Source of the DNA: Gemmatimonadota bacterium
GTDB lineage: Bacteria; Gemmatimonadota; Gemmatimonadetes; Gemmatimonadales; GWC2-71-9
DNA: 8,339 bases
Direction of reading: 5' to 3'
Assembly: GCA_003221085.1 (NCBI GenBank)
Contig: QHUD01000081.1
Location: 4,614 to 12,952 of the forward strand
A program made the position numbers and the translations under genes. A model generated the notes under the pieces. That model did not search any database. It had not been told where the DNA came from and saw only the letters and a program-made list of their open reading frames with translations. Positions 1 through 6,689 of the stretch are shown piece by piece. Positions within the stretch are counted from its first letter, which is position 1. Every line of letters starts with the position of its first letter.

Positions 1-105
1 CAGGTCCTTGAGGGTGCGCTTCAGGTCCGCCCGTTCCGGGGTCCCGGGTGCATAGCTCAGAACCGGCTCGTTGACGGGCGTCGGAACTTTGGGGGTAGCG
101 TTCAT
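1..105 (-). CDS. pruA: L-glutamate gamma-semialdehyde (delta-1-pyrroline-5-carboxylate) dehydrogenase, N-terminus only
   Basis: Only the first 35 codons lie in the window; the gene runs off the left edge. The ATG is at 105-103 on the minus strand. The peptide begins MNATPKVPTPVNEPVLSYAP and continues with GTPERADLKRTLKDL. The NEPVLSYAPGTPER...L..L..L pattern is typical of the extreme N-terminus of class 4 aldehyde dehydrogenases (P5C dehydrogenase), which oxidise glutamate semialdehyde to glutamate with NAD+ in proline and arginine breakdown. No catalytic residues are in view, so the call rests on this N-terminal signature alone. There is no clear Shine-Dalgarno. A possible minus-strand -10 (TATTTT, 117-112) with a weak -35 (CTGACG, 141-136) would put the transcription start almost on the ATG, that is, a leaderless message (speculative). 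The gene is divergent from the VOC gene. Confidence 0.72.
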   Translation of the reverse strand, partial: MNATPKVPTPVNEPVLSYAPGTPERADLKRTLKDL

Positions 106-138
106 GAGAGAAAAATACAGTTGAGAGTCGCCGGACGT

Positions 139-257
139 CAGTGAAGTTGACAGACGCCAAGCCGCAAGCCCTGGTCAGCGCTAAGTCACAAGGGATTGCA
201 GGATTTGCCTCGGACCACTGCGAACCGCTTGCGGCTTGGCGTCTTGCAACTGCACTG
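139..257. repeat. 119-bp imperfect palindrome (31-bp inverted arms)
   Basis: The left arm 139-169 and right arm 227-257 are inverted copies matching at 28 of 31 positions. The inner 18 bp (152-169 against 227-244, AGACGCCAAGCCGCAAGC) are perfect. Next outward come a 2x2 mismatch and then 11 bp with one mismatch. A 57-bp centre (170-226) separates the arms. The element fills most of the spacer between the divergent pruA and VOC genes. It could be a REP/MITE-like element, a large operator, or a cruciform/long stem-loop. No transposase or clear target duplication is seen. Confidence 0.75.
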
Positions 258-297
258 TGAACTGGCGCCCGGGAACTGGCGACGGTTTATAAACAGG

Positions 298-777
298 ATG
301 AGCATTCACCCGCAAACCCGCATCGGCCACGTCCACCTCACGGTGTCGGACCTGAATCGTGCCCTCTCGTTCTACCGCGACGTCCTCGGCTTCGAGGTAA
401 CGAGTCGCTATGGGAGGGACGCCGTGTTCCTCTCGGCAGGTGGCTATCATCACCACATCGGGCTCAACACGTGGGCGGGCCGTGGCGCGCCAGCGCCCGC
501 CCGGGGAACCACGGGTCTGTATCACTTCGCGATTCTGTACCCGGACCGAAAGACGCTCGCCGGCGCCGTACGCCGCGTGCTCCAGGCCGGCGTACCGCTC
601 GAAGGAGCGGCCGACCACGGCGTCAGCGAAGCGATCTACCTGCGGGACCCCGACGGCAACGGCGTCGAGCTGTATCGCGACCGGCCGGAGCGCGAATGGC
701 CGCGCGGGCCCGACGGCAGCGTCGCTATGCAGACCCGGGCGTTGGATCTCGATACACTGCTGGCCGAAGCCGATTAA
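298..777 (+). CDS. VOC-family (glyoxalase / extradiol dioxygenase-like) metalloprotein
   Basis: A 159-residue single-domain protein of the vicinal-oxygen-chelate fold, most like CatE-type proteins annotated as catechol-2,3-dioxygenase-like. Seen in the sequence: the opening beta-alpha unit GHVHLTVSDLNRALSFYRDV (10-29) followed by LGFEV, the GGYHHHIGLNTW block (48-59), GLYHFAIL (73-80) and the closing DPDGNGVELYRDRP (117-130). The probable metal ligands are H13, H76 and E124, the usual His/His/Glu set. At one domain it is shorter than two-domain CatE enzymes, so it probably dimerises to form its active site. The substrate cannot be read from the sequence. The start at ATG 298 fits the first family motif; an upstream in-frame codon at 196 would add residues with no family similarity and run through the palindrome. 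Only a weak SD-like AGG (295-297) precedes it, and TATAAA lies at 288-293. The stop is 7 bp from that of the convergent peptidase gene. Confidence 0.85.
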   Translation: MSIHPQTRIGHVHLTVSDLNRALSFYRDVLGFEVTSRYGRDAVFLSAGGYHHHIGLNTWAGRGAPAPARGTTGLYHFAILYPDRKTLAGAVRRVLQAGVPLEGAADHGVSEAIYLRDPDGNGVELYRDRPEREWPRGPDGSVAMQTRALDLDTLLAEAD

Positions 778-784
778 CGCGACG

Positions 785-2329
785 CTAGTTCGATCCTTTG
801 GCTTTCACGATCAAACTGTCGCTGACTTTCACCGCCTGCACCGGCGTCGGTTCCGTCCGGTTGCCCCGTGGAATCACCCCCGAGAGGTTCGCGAGCTCAT
901 AGGCCGAAACCGCCATGACGGCGGACGCCTGCATCAGGTCCGCCGCGACGGCCATGTCGTAGGTGTCGGACTGAGAGTGGTGCGTGTGGCCATAGCCCCG
1001 CTCGAGCTGGTTGAAGTTGAACCCGGGCACGCCATACGGGAGGAACGAGAGGTGGTCGGTCCCCGTCTTGTTCCGGTCGACTACCGAATCGACGCCGAGG
1101 CGCGCCACCGGCGCGAGAACGGCGCGCCAGAGACCTTCCAGGTCCGTCCGCCCCTGCAGCGCCTGCCCTGTGATCGCGCCGGTGCCGTTGTCGAGCACGA
1201 TGACCGCCTGGATCGAGTCGGCCTCCGCGGCGTGCGCCTCCGCGTACTTGCGCGACCCGATCAAGCCCTGCTCCTCCCCCGTGAAGAGCACGAACCGGAT
1301 GGTGCGCTTCGGCAGCAAGCCCGACCGGGCGATGATGCGGGCCGCCTCGAGGGTGCACATCGCGCCGGTGCCGTTGTCCGTGGTCCCGGTCCCGAGGTCC
1401 CAGGAGTCGAGGTGCGCGCCGACGATGACCACCTGACCCGGATGCTCGCTGCCGCGGATCTCGGCGACGGTGTTCCATTGAGGCACTGAATCACGAGTGA
1501 TCGTGTTCGAGATGCTTACCGCGAGCTGCGGCGGCGTACCCGCCTGGAGCAGGCGATCGAACAGGGCATAGTCCTCATGTGCGACGGCGATCTGGGGAAG
1601 CGGCAGGATGCGGTTGGGGGAGCCGCTCATGTTGAGGAGCGCATGCTCCTTGCTCGCGTCCTGGAGAATGCCGAGCGCGCCGGCGCGGCGCAGCAGATAG
1701 GGCAGATCGTTGGCGAACTGCTGCATGCGTGCCCGAGTGGTCGAATCGAGGTCGCGGAAGGGCGTGAAGACGGTACGGAAAAAGTCGCGCTGCCGCTGCG
1801 AGTCGGCCGCGGTCATCGACGGCCCGTCGGTGTTCCACACGAGCGATGGCGACCGTGTCATCACCCAGGCCTTCTTCACTCGACCGCGATACAGGACGAA
1901 GCTGTCGGGCGTCGCGGCGTCGATCCGCACCACTGGTCCCGTGACGGTGGCGCCGCCAGTGCCCGGCGCCCAGGCCCAGCTCGCCGCGATGACGTCGTGC
2001 GCGCGCGGCGCGGTCATGCGCGCCCGCATCGGTCCCCGCGTCCACGTGCCGCCGAACTTCCAGGGCTCGAGGTGCGCCTCCAGGCCATAGGCCTTGAATC
2101 GCTCGAGCGTCCAGTCGTTCGCCTGGCGCGCGGCGGACGATCCCGTGAGCCGCGGGCCGATGACGTCGCTCAGGTACTGGAGGTTCTGCATCACTTCGGA
2201 ACGGTTGAGCGCCTCGTCGATCAGGACGCCGGCTCCGGTCGTGTCGACGACGAGATCCTGCCCGAACACGGGACGCACGGAACACACGGCGAACACAGCG
2301 GTCGCCGCCAGGACATGAAGACGCACCAT
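785..2329 (-). CDS. Secreted M28-family zinc aminopeptidase/carboxypeptidase (carboxypeptidase Q-like)
   Basis: A 514-residue exported metallopeptidase. Residues 1-23 form a signal peptide (MVRLHVLAATAVFAVCSVRP then VFG, cut before QD). Residues ~40-90 match the M28 N-terminal segment, including LSDVIGPRLTGSSA. Residues ~95-285 probably contain a protease-associated-like insert. The catalytic domain covers ~285-480. Likely co-catalytic zinc ligands and catalytic residues are H306 and D318 in GAHLDSWDLGTGTTDNGTGA, E352/E353 in FTGEEQGLIGS, D380 in IVLDNGTG and H451 in HTHHSQSDTYD. GTDHLSF (423-429) is the typical M28 loop. It should cleave peptides or dipeptides in the periplasm or outside the cell. 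The ATG at 2329 is chosen because it starts the signal peptide and is preceded by GGAGG (2338-2334); the reading frame extends further upstream but overlaps the kinase gene. It is second in an operon, 10 nt after the kinase stop. Confidence 0.9.
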   Translation of the reverse strand: MVRLHVLAATAVFAVCSVRPVFGQDLVVDTTGAGVLIDEALNRSEVMQNLQYLSDVIGPRLTGSSAARQANDWTLERFKAYGLEAHLEPWKFGGTWTRGPMRARMTAPRAHDVIAASWAWAPGTGGATVTGPVVRIDAATPDSFVLYRGRVKKAWVMTRSPSLVWNTDGPSMTAADSQRQRDFFRTVFTPFRDLDSTTRARMQQFANDLPYLLRRAGALGILQDASKEHALLNMSGSPNRILPLPQIAVAHEDYALFDRLLQAGTPPQLAVSISNTITRDSVPQWNTVAEIRGSEHPGQVVIVGAHLDSWDLGTGTTDNGTGAMCTLEAARIIARSGLLPKRTIRFVLFTGEEQGLIGSRKYAEAHAAEADSIQAVIVLDNGTGAITGQALQGRTDLEGLWRAVLAPVARLGVDSVVDRNKTGTDHLSFLPYGVPGFNFNQLERGYGHTHHSQSDTYDMAVAADLMQASAVMAVSAYELANLSGVIPRGNRTEPTPVQAVKVSDSLIVKAKGSN

Positions 2330-2333
2330 GGAT

Positions 2334-2338
2334 CCTCC
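2334..2338 (-). promoter_or_regulatory. Ribosome binding site deciding the M28 peptidase start
   Basis: Minus-strand GGAGG, 4 nt before the ATG at 2329. It sits in the 10-nt gap after the kinase TGA (2342-2340), so the peptidase is probably translated by reinitiation or coupling, and the longer upstream reading frame is not the real start. Confidence 0.7.
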
Positions 2339-2339
2339 G

Positions 2340-3383
2340 TCAGGACGCCGGGGCCTCGGACCGTGAATCGACGCCGCGTTGCGCGGGAATGGGGAGCGTG
2401 ACGGTGACGGTGGTGCCGCTCCCGACGGTCGAGTCGACCGCGACGCTGCCGGCGAACATGTTGCGGACCACGCTCTGCACGACGACGAGCCCCATCCCGC
2501 TCCCTTCACCGAACGCCTTCGTGGTGAACCCGGGCTCGAAGATCCGCTCCAGGTCCTGGGGACGAATGCCCGAACCTTCGTCCCGCACGGTCAACCGGAG
2601 GCCGCTCCCCACCTGGGTCAAGCCGACCCGAATCGGCGCGGGTGCGGCGGCGCTCGCGTCCGCGGCGTTGCGGATCAGGTTGACCAGCAAGTCGTAGAGC
2701 GCGTTGGGGTCGCCCTTGAGGTACACCACCTCGAGGGTGGAGTCGAACTCGAGGGGGATCTTCTTTTCCTTGAGGACGCGGCTCTCGAGCGTGCAGCAGG
2801 AACGAACCACGCGCACGGCGTCGAACCGCTCCGACCGCGCCAGCGCCCCGCGCGCGCGGTCCTTCACGGCGCGGAGGAAGCTCGCCGAGCGGTCGATATC
2901 CTCCACCACCTGGCCGAGCTCGTCGAGCAGCTCCAGTCGCCGACCGGCCGCGACCTCGGTCCAGCGTCCGAGCGACTCCATCGCGAGCTGCAGCCCGGCG
3001 CGCGCGGCGGTCAGGGGATTCGACAGCTCGTGCGCGATGATCCCCGGGAGCGTGGTGATGTCGTGCAGCGGATCCGACCGGGCGGCCGGGGCGTGCCCGG
3101 CGGTCGGCTCGCGCCGGTCGAGCAGCCCGAGGCACAGGCCGGCGAGCTCGAGGGTGAGGCGTTCGCGACTGCGGCGCTCCCGGCCGTCGGGGGGCGGCGC
3201 CGGCGGCCGCGTGCGCACCGGGGCGACGACCCACGGACCGTCGGCCGCGCCGCGGCACCCGACCCAGCGGCTGCCTTGCACGATGGCGATGTTCCAGCGC
3301 CGCAACGTGGCGTCGACGTCCAGGTTGGTCGCGTGATGGGTAGACGCTCGCCTGGCGGAGGATTTCGCGCCTGCCTGCGACAA
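2340..3383 (-). CDS. Soluble sensor histidine kinase (HisKA / HATPase_c)
   Basis: A 347-residue kinase with all core boxes: H-box IIAHELSNPLTAAR (115-128; phospho-acceptor H118), N-box LLVNLIRNAADAS (232-244), G1 DEGSGI (268-273), F-box IFEPGFTTK (281-289) and G2 GEGSGMGLVV (292-301). No transmembrane helix or signal peptide is present, so it should be cytoplasmic. The N-terminal ~100 residues match no sensor domain I recognise; they hold a Trp-rich stretch (RRWNIAIVQGSRWVGCRG, 28-45), a Pro/Arg linker and a helix before the H-box. The start is TTG 3383 with GGAG at 3391-3388; the frame is closed by TGA just upstream (3401-3399) and has no ATG before the H-box, so TTG is the best choice. It heads the operon with the M28 peptidase. 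No receiver-domain gene is adjacent on this strand, making it an orphan kinase or one pairing with a distant regulator. Confidence 0.88.
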   Translation of the reverse strand: MSQAGAKSSARRASTHHATNLDVDATLRRWNIAIVQGSRWVGCRGAADGPWVVAPVRTRPPAPPPDGRERRSRERLTLELAGLCLGLLDRREPTAGHAPAARSDPLHDITTLPGIIAHELSNPLTAARAGLQLAMESLGRWTEVAAGRRLELLDELGQVVEDIDRSASFLRAVKDRARGALARSERFDAVRVVRSCCTLESRVLKEKKIPLEFDSTLEVVYLKGDPNALYDLLVNLIRNAADASAAAPAPIRVGLTQVGSGLRLTVRDEGSGIRPQDLERIFEPGFTTKAFGEGSGMGLVVVQSVVRNMFAGSVAVDSTVGSGTTVTVTLPIPAQRGVDSRSEAPAS

Positions 3384-3491
3384 ATGTCTCCGGTTGCGTC
3401 ACCCGAGGCTCCCACGCGCACCCCGACGAGACCGGGCGGCCAGACGAGCCGCCGATCACAAGGGCATCCGTTGGTACAAGGGGGCGCGCAC

Positions 3492-3522
3492 TACATATGC
3501 GACAAACCGCACCAACCGTCAA
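3492..3522 (-). promoter_or_regulatory. Candidate promoter for the kinase-peptidase operon
   Basis: On the minus strand TTGACG (3522-3517, 5/6 to the -35 consensus) is followed by CATATG after 17 nt (3499-3494) or TATGTA after 19 nt (3497-3492). This would give a leader of roughly 100 nt to the TTG start at 3383. The -10 is imperfect, so this is tentative. Confidence 0.33.
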
Positions 3523-3541
3523 GCTGAGGCAGCACGCGGTT

Positions 3542-3570
3542 TTGCCCCGCGCCGCGGCCGGGCTTATTGT
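3542..3570 (+). promoter_or_regulatory. Candidate sigma70-type promoter for the nagB-DUF1097-TCS operon
   Basis: TTGCCC (3542-3547), a 17-nt spacer and TATTGT (3565-3570), each 4/6 to consensus. The predicted start near 3577 leaves a leader of about 36 nt with an AAAGGA Shine-Dalgarno (3598-3603) before the ATG at 3613. It is the best-spaced pair on the plus strand in the 229-bp divergent spacer. Confidence 0.4.
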
Positions 3571-3612
3571 TCCCGCAATGGACGTTCGTCCCCGGCGAAA
3601 GGAACTTCCAAG

Positions 3613-5532
3613 ATGCCCCAGAAAGCCTCCTCCCCACCCCGCGTCGCGCGTGCCCCGCGAGGCCCCATCGAGGGCCGCCGCGATCGCGAGCGGATCCGGA
3701 CCGTTGTGGTCCCGGATCATGACGACCTCGCCCTGCGCCTTGCCGACCGCATCGTGGAGATCATCGCCCGCGAAACGGCCGCCAAAGGCCGCTGCGTGCT
3801 CGGCCTCGCGACGGGGAGCACGCCGCTCGGGATCTACCGGGAGCTGATCCGCCGCCACCAGGCGGGGGAGGTCGATTTCTCGCGGGTGGTGACGTTCAAC
3901 CTCGACGAGTACTACCCGATGCCGTCCGACAGCCCGCACAGCTACCGCCGCTACATGTGGGAGAACCTGTTCGCGCACGTCAACATCCGGCCCGAGCACG
4001 TGCACATCCCGGATGGCGGCGTGCCGCGCGAGACCCTCGGCGAGCACTGCGCCGCCTACGAGCGGGCGATCGTCGAGGCCGGCGGGATCGACTTCCAGAT
4101 GCTGGGGATCGGGAAGAGCGGGCACATCGGCTTCAACGAGCCGGGCTCATCGCCGGACGAGCGGACCCGGCTGGTGACGCTCGACACGGTGACCCGGAAG
4201 GACGCGTCCGCGGACTTTTTCGGCGAGGACAACGTGCCACGAGAGGCGATCACGATGGGGATCGCCACCATCCTCGAGGCACGGGACATCGCGTTGATCG
4301 CCACCGGCGAGCACAAAGCCGAGATTGTCGCACGCGCCGTCGAGGGCGACGTGTCCCAGGACGTGGCCGCCACCTTCCTGCAGCGCCATGCGAATGCCAC
4401 CGCTTACCTCGATCTCGCAGCCGCCGCCGAGCTGACCCGCATCAAGACGCCCTGGGTGCTCGGCCCGGTGGACTGGACGCCGGAGCTCACTGAGCGAGCG
4501 GTCGTCTGGCTTGCCGAGCGGACCGGCAAGGCGATCCTCAAGCTGACGGAGCGCGACTACACGGAGCATCACCTCAGCCCGCTGCTCGCCAAGCACGGCG
4601 CGGCCGGCCCCATCAACGGCGCGATCTTCAACAGCCTGCGGGACAAGATCCGCGGGCGCCGCAAGCTGCCCACCCGCAAGTCCGTCCTCGTCTTCTCGCC
4701 GCACCCCGACGACGACGTGATCTCGATGGGGGGGCTGTTGCGCAAGCTGTGGGAGAACGAGAACGCGATCGTCGTGGCCTACATGACCAGCGGCAACATC
4801 GCGGTCTTCGACCACGACGTGCGGCGGCACCTCGACTTTGTGGAGCGCGCGGCGCCCACGCTCGGGCTCGAGCGCGCGGCCGCCCAGCGGGTGCGCGGGG
4901 AGGTGGAGGCGAGCTTCGAGCGCAAAGCGCCCGGCGACGTGGACCTGCCGGCGGTGCAGGAGCTGAAGCGGGTGATCCGCGAGTCGGAGGCGGTCGCGGC
5001 GCTCGAGTCGGTGGGCCTGCCGCCCACCGCGGCGCGCTTTCTGAACCTGCCCTTCTACCGTACCGGTCAGGTCCGCAAACTGCCCATTGGTCCGGAGGAC
5101 ATAGCGATCGTGCGGGCCCTGCTCGTCGAGACGCGCCCCGATCTGGTCTTCGTCGCGGGCGACCTGTCCGACCCGCACGGCACCCATCGGATGTGCCGGG
5201 CGGCCGTGGCGGGCGCGCTCGACCAGTACGACGTGGCCCCGCCCGAGGTGTGGCTGTACCGGGGCGCGTGGCAGGAATGGCCCCTCACCGAGGCCGACGT
5301 GCTGGTGCCGCTCTCCCAGGACGAGCTGCGCGCCAAGATCCTGGCGATCTTCAAGCACCAGTCCCAGAAGGACACGGCGCCCTTTCCGGGCGGACACGAC
5401 GACCGCGAGTTCTGGCAGCGCGTCGAGGCGCGAAATCTGGAAACCGCGGCTCGGGCCGACCGGCTCGGCCTGCCCGAGTACTTCGCGATGGAAGCCTACC
5501 GCATTCTCACACCAAAGGAGGCAGAGCGATGA
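3613..5532 (+). CDS. nagB: NagB/PIG-L fusion: glucosamine-6-phosphate deaminase-like domain plus LmbE-type N-deacetylase domain
   Basis: A 639-residue two-domain protein. Residues ~30-280 are a NagB-type sugar-phosphate isomerase/deaminase: GLATGSTPLGIY (64-75, phosphate loop), TFNLDEYY (94-101, D98 equivalent to E. coli NagB D72), and LGIGKSGHIGFNEPGSS (164-180, with H171 and E176). Where E. coli NagB has Asp141 (G-N-D-G-H), this protein has S169, so part of the classic catalytic relay is changed. Residues ~355-630 are a PIG-L/LmbE zinc-dependent N-deacetylase: SPHPDDDVISMGG (362-374; H364, D366, D367) and DPHGTHR (520-526; H522, H525). Together the domains suggest N-deacetylation and then deamination of an amino-sugar phosphate in the cytoplasm, linked to chitin or peptidoglycan sugar recycling. 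The reading frame is unbroken, so the fusion is real, and such fusions are known from other phyla. ATG 3613 has AAAGGA about 9 nt upstream. The first ~27 residues are a basic, low-complexity lead. It is first of four coupled genes. Confidence 0.9.
   Translation: MPQKASSPPRVARAPRGPIEGRRDRERIRTVVVPDHDDLALRLADRIVEIIARETAAKGRCVLGLATGSTPLGIYRELIRRHQAGEVDFSRVVTFNLDEYYPMPSDSPHSYRRYMWENLFAHVNIRPEHVHIPDGGVPRETLGEHCAAYERAIVEAGGIDFQMLGIGKSGHIGFNEPGSSPDERTRLVTLDTVTRKDASADFFGEDNVPREAITMGIATILEARDIALIATGEHKAEIVARAVEGDVSQDVAATFLQRHANATAYLDLAAAAELTRIKTPWVLGPVDWTPELTERAVVWLAERTGKAILKLTERDYTEHHLSPLLAKHGAAGPINGAIFNSLRDKIRGRRKLPTRKSVLVFSPHPDDDVISMGGLLRKLWENENAIVVAYMTSGNIAVFDHDVRRHLDFVERAAPTLGLERAAAQRVRGEVEASFERKAPGDVDLPAVQELKRVIRESEAVAALESVGLPPTAARFLNLPFYRTGQVRKLPIGPEDIAIVRALLVETRPDLVFVAGDLSDPHGTHRMCRAAVAGALDQYDVAPPEVWLYRGAWQEWPLTEADVLVPLSQDELRAKILAIFKHQSQKDTAPFPGGHDDREFWQRVEARNLETAARADRLGLPEYFAMEAYRILTPKEAER
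5514..5521 (+). promoter_or_regulatory. Strong ribosome binding site for DUF1097 protein 1
   Basis: AAAGGAGG lies inside the last codons of the NagB/PIG-L gene, 7 nt before the ATG at 5529. It fixes this start and suggests the membrane protein is made at a high rate as well as being coupled to the upstream gene. Confidence 0.8.
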
Positions 5533-5996
5533 ACGCGATGACCGCCCGAGGGCTGAGCATGGCGGCGGTGGTGGCCGTCTGGGTCGCAATTTCGGAGATG
5601 GCGAGGGTGAATTTGTCGTTGTGGCCGGTCATTGTCGCTCTGGGGTGTTCGCTGGCCGCGGGCGGCGGGATTCCCGGGTTGCAGAAAACGGTGGCCGCCA
5701 CGATCTCGGGCGTCGTCTGGGCGCTGCTCGCCCACGCCGTATCGCGGGCCTTGGGGGGGCAGGACATCGTCCAGGCGCTCGTGCTGGGCGCCGCGGCGTT
5801 CGGGATGGTGCTCCAGGCACAGGTCCCGCTCCTGTCCTACACGGCGGGTGCGTTCGCCGGGGCGGGCGTCGCGATGGGCCTCCGGGCCGTCAACATCCAA
5901 GGCGGCATTCGCGTGGCGATCGCGCTCGCCCTCGGGGCGGCGCTGGGATTCGCCGCCGAGCGGATCGAGCGCGCGCTGCCGCCGGGCCGCCGGTGA
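5529..5996 (+). CDS. DUF1097 small polytopic inner-membrane protein, copy 1
   Basis: A 155-residue hydrophobic protein of the DUF1097 (YcdZ-like) family, whose function is not established. About five hydrophobic helices can be read (roughly 8-27, 31-47, 56-74, 79-96, 102-118), plus one near 126-143. A short Arg-rich tail (ERIERALPPGRR) follows. Family signatures seen are GLQKTVAATISGVVWALLAH (50-69) and LLSYTAGAFAGAGVA (101-115). The ATG overlaps the NagB/PIG-L stop (ATGA, 5529-5532), and its own stop overlaps the kinase GTG start (GTGA, 5993-5996). It is therefore translationally linked on both sides, to an amino-sugar enzyme and to a kinase with no sensor domain. A role as the membrane input subunit of that kinase is inference; a channel or transport accessory role is an equally possible alternative. 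An internal ATG at 5538 is a less likely start because of its distance from the RBS. Confidence 0.82.
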   Translation: MNAMTARGLSMAAVVAVWVAISEMARVNLSLWPVIVALGCSLAAGGGIPGLQKTVAATISGVVWALLAHAVSRALGGQDIVQALVLGAAAFGMVLQAQVPLLSYTAGAFAGAGVAMGLRAVNIQGGIRVAIALALGAALGFAAERIERALPPGRR

Positions 5997-6679
5997 CCGA
6001 GGTTCGGGACGCCGAGGCGCGCGCCGCTTCGCGGCGACTGCTCGCGACCAGTGAGCGCGAGCTGCAGCGTATCGTGCTCGACATGCACGACGGGCCGGTT
6101 CAGGACATCTTCGCCGCCCTGTCGCAGCTTCAGGTGCTCGAGCGCGCGCTGGCCGCGGACCCGACTGCCGCGCAGCGCGCCGCGCAGGCGGTGCGGCTGC
6201 TCGAGCGCGCGCTCGGCGAGATCCGCAACTTCATCGGCGCGTTCCGCCCGCCCGGGTTCGAGCGACGCGAGCTGGGCCAGATCATCGAGGGCCTTGCGGT
6301 CCAGCACGAGACACTGACGGAGCAGGCGGTAGAGCTCGAGTTGCCCGGGGAGCTCGGCGACTGCGCCCTGCCCACGAAGATCGCGATCTACCGCATCCTG
6401 CAGGAGGCGCTCGCGAACGGCCACCGCCACTCGGGCGCCACGCGGCAGCGCGTGAGCGTCGAGCGGCGGGGTCTCGCGATCGCGCTGACCGTCTCGGATG
6501 ATGGCCGCGGCTTCGAGCCGCGGCGCGTGCTGGCCCGTGAGGAAGATGTGGGCGTGGAGGGAGGGCACTTCGGGCTGCGCGGCATTCAGGATCGCGTGGA
6601 GATGCTGGGCGGCACGTTCACCCTGGAGAGCGCGCCCGGCCGGGGAACGTCGCTGACCGTCGAGCTGCCGGCGGAATGA
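5993..6679 (+). CDS. NarL/DegS-type sensor histidine kinase (HisKA_3 / HATPase_c) without a sensor domain
   Basis: A 228-residue cytoplasmic kinase. The HisKA_3 dimerisation/phospho-acceptor segment starts almost at once: ERELQRIVLDMHDGPVQDIF (21-40), with H32 as the acceptor. The HATPase region has QEALANGHRHSGA (137-149, N142), DDGRGF (169-174) and GHFGLRGIQDRVEMLGG (191-207). Only ~20 residues precede the H-box, so there is no input domain or membrane anchor. The start is GTG 5993, overlapping the DUF1097 stop by 4 nt. No Shine-Dalgarno is evident, which fits translation by termination-reinitiation. The reading frame is open much further upstream, but only in an overlap with the DUF1097 gene. 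The partner is clearly the response regulator 10 nt downstream. The input is probably supplied in trans, with the coupled DUF1097 protein the obvious candidate (inference). Confidence 0.88.
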   Translation: MTEVRDAEARAASRRLLATSERELQRIVLDMHDGPVQDIFAALSQLQVLERALAADPTAAQRAAQAVRLLERALGEIRNFIGAFRPPGFERRELGQIIEGLAVQHETLTEQAVELELPGELGDCALPTKIAIYRILQEALANGHRHSGATRQRVSVERRGLAIALTVSDDGRGFEPRRVLAREEDVGVEGGHFGLRGIQDRVEMLGGTFTLESAPGRGTSLTVELPAE

Positions 6680-6689
6680 GGCACGGCCC

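Noticed and set aside
147..187. TTGACA at 147-152 as the VOC promoter
   Set aside because: No acceptable -10 hexamer at 16-19 nt; the hexamer overlaps the left arm of the palindrome, so it may be a chance match.
259..281. Direct repeat GAACTGGCG (259-267 and 273-281) before the VOC start
   Set aside because: Two 9-bp copies only, with no further structure; too short to call an operator or iteron.
771..810. Terminator between the convergent VOC and M28 genes
   Set aside because: Only a 5-6 bp AAGCC/GGCTT pairing with a long loop and no T-tract can be made; not convincing in a 7-bp gap.
410..1489. Long plus-strand reading frame across the VOC gene end and the M28 gene
   Set aside because: It is antisense to conserved M28 catalytic motifs and out of frame with the VOC domain. 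Its translation is Arg/Pro-rich with no family motif, a usual shadow in GC-rich DNA.
2379..3527. Plus-strand frame of 382 codons opposite the kinase
   Set aside because: Antisense to the complete H, N, G1, F and G2 boxes of the kinase; its own translation has no recognisable domain.
2506..4125. Minus-strand frame of 539 codons spanning the kinase, the divergent spacer and the nagB start
   Set aside because: Out of frame with the kinase and antisense to NagB motifs; low-complexity translation.
4147..5589. Minus-strand frame of 480 codons opposite the NagB/PIG-L fusion
   Set aside because: Shadow of the well-conserved fusion gene; composition is Arg/Gly/His-rich with no motif.
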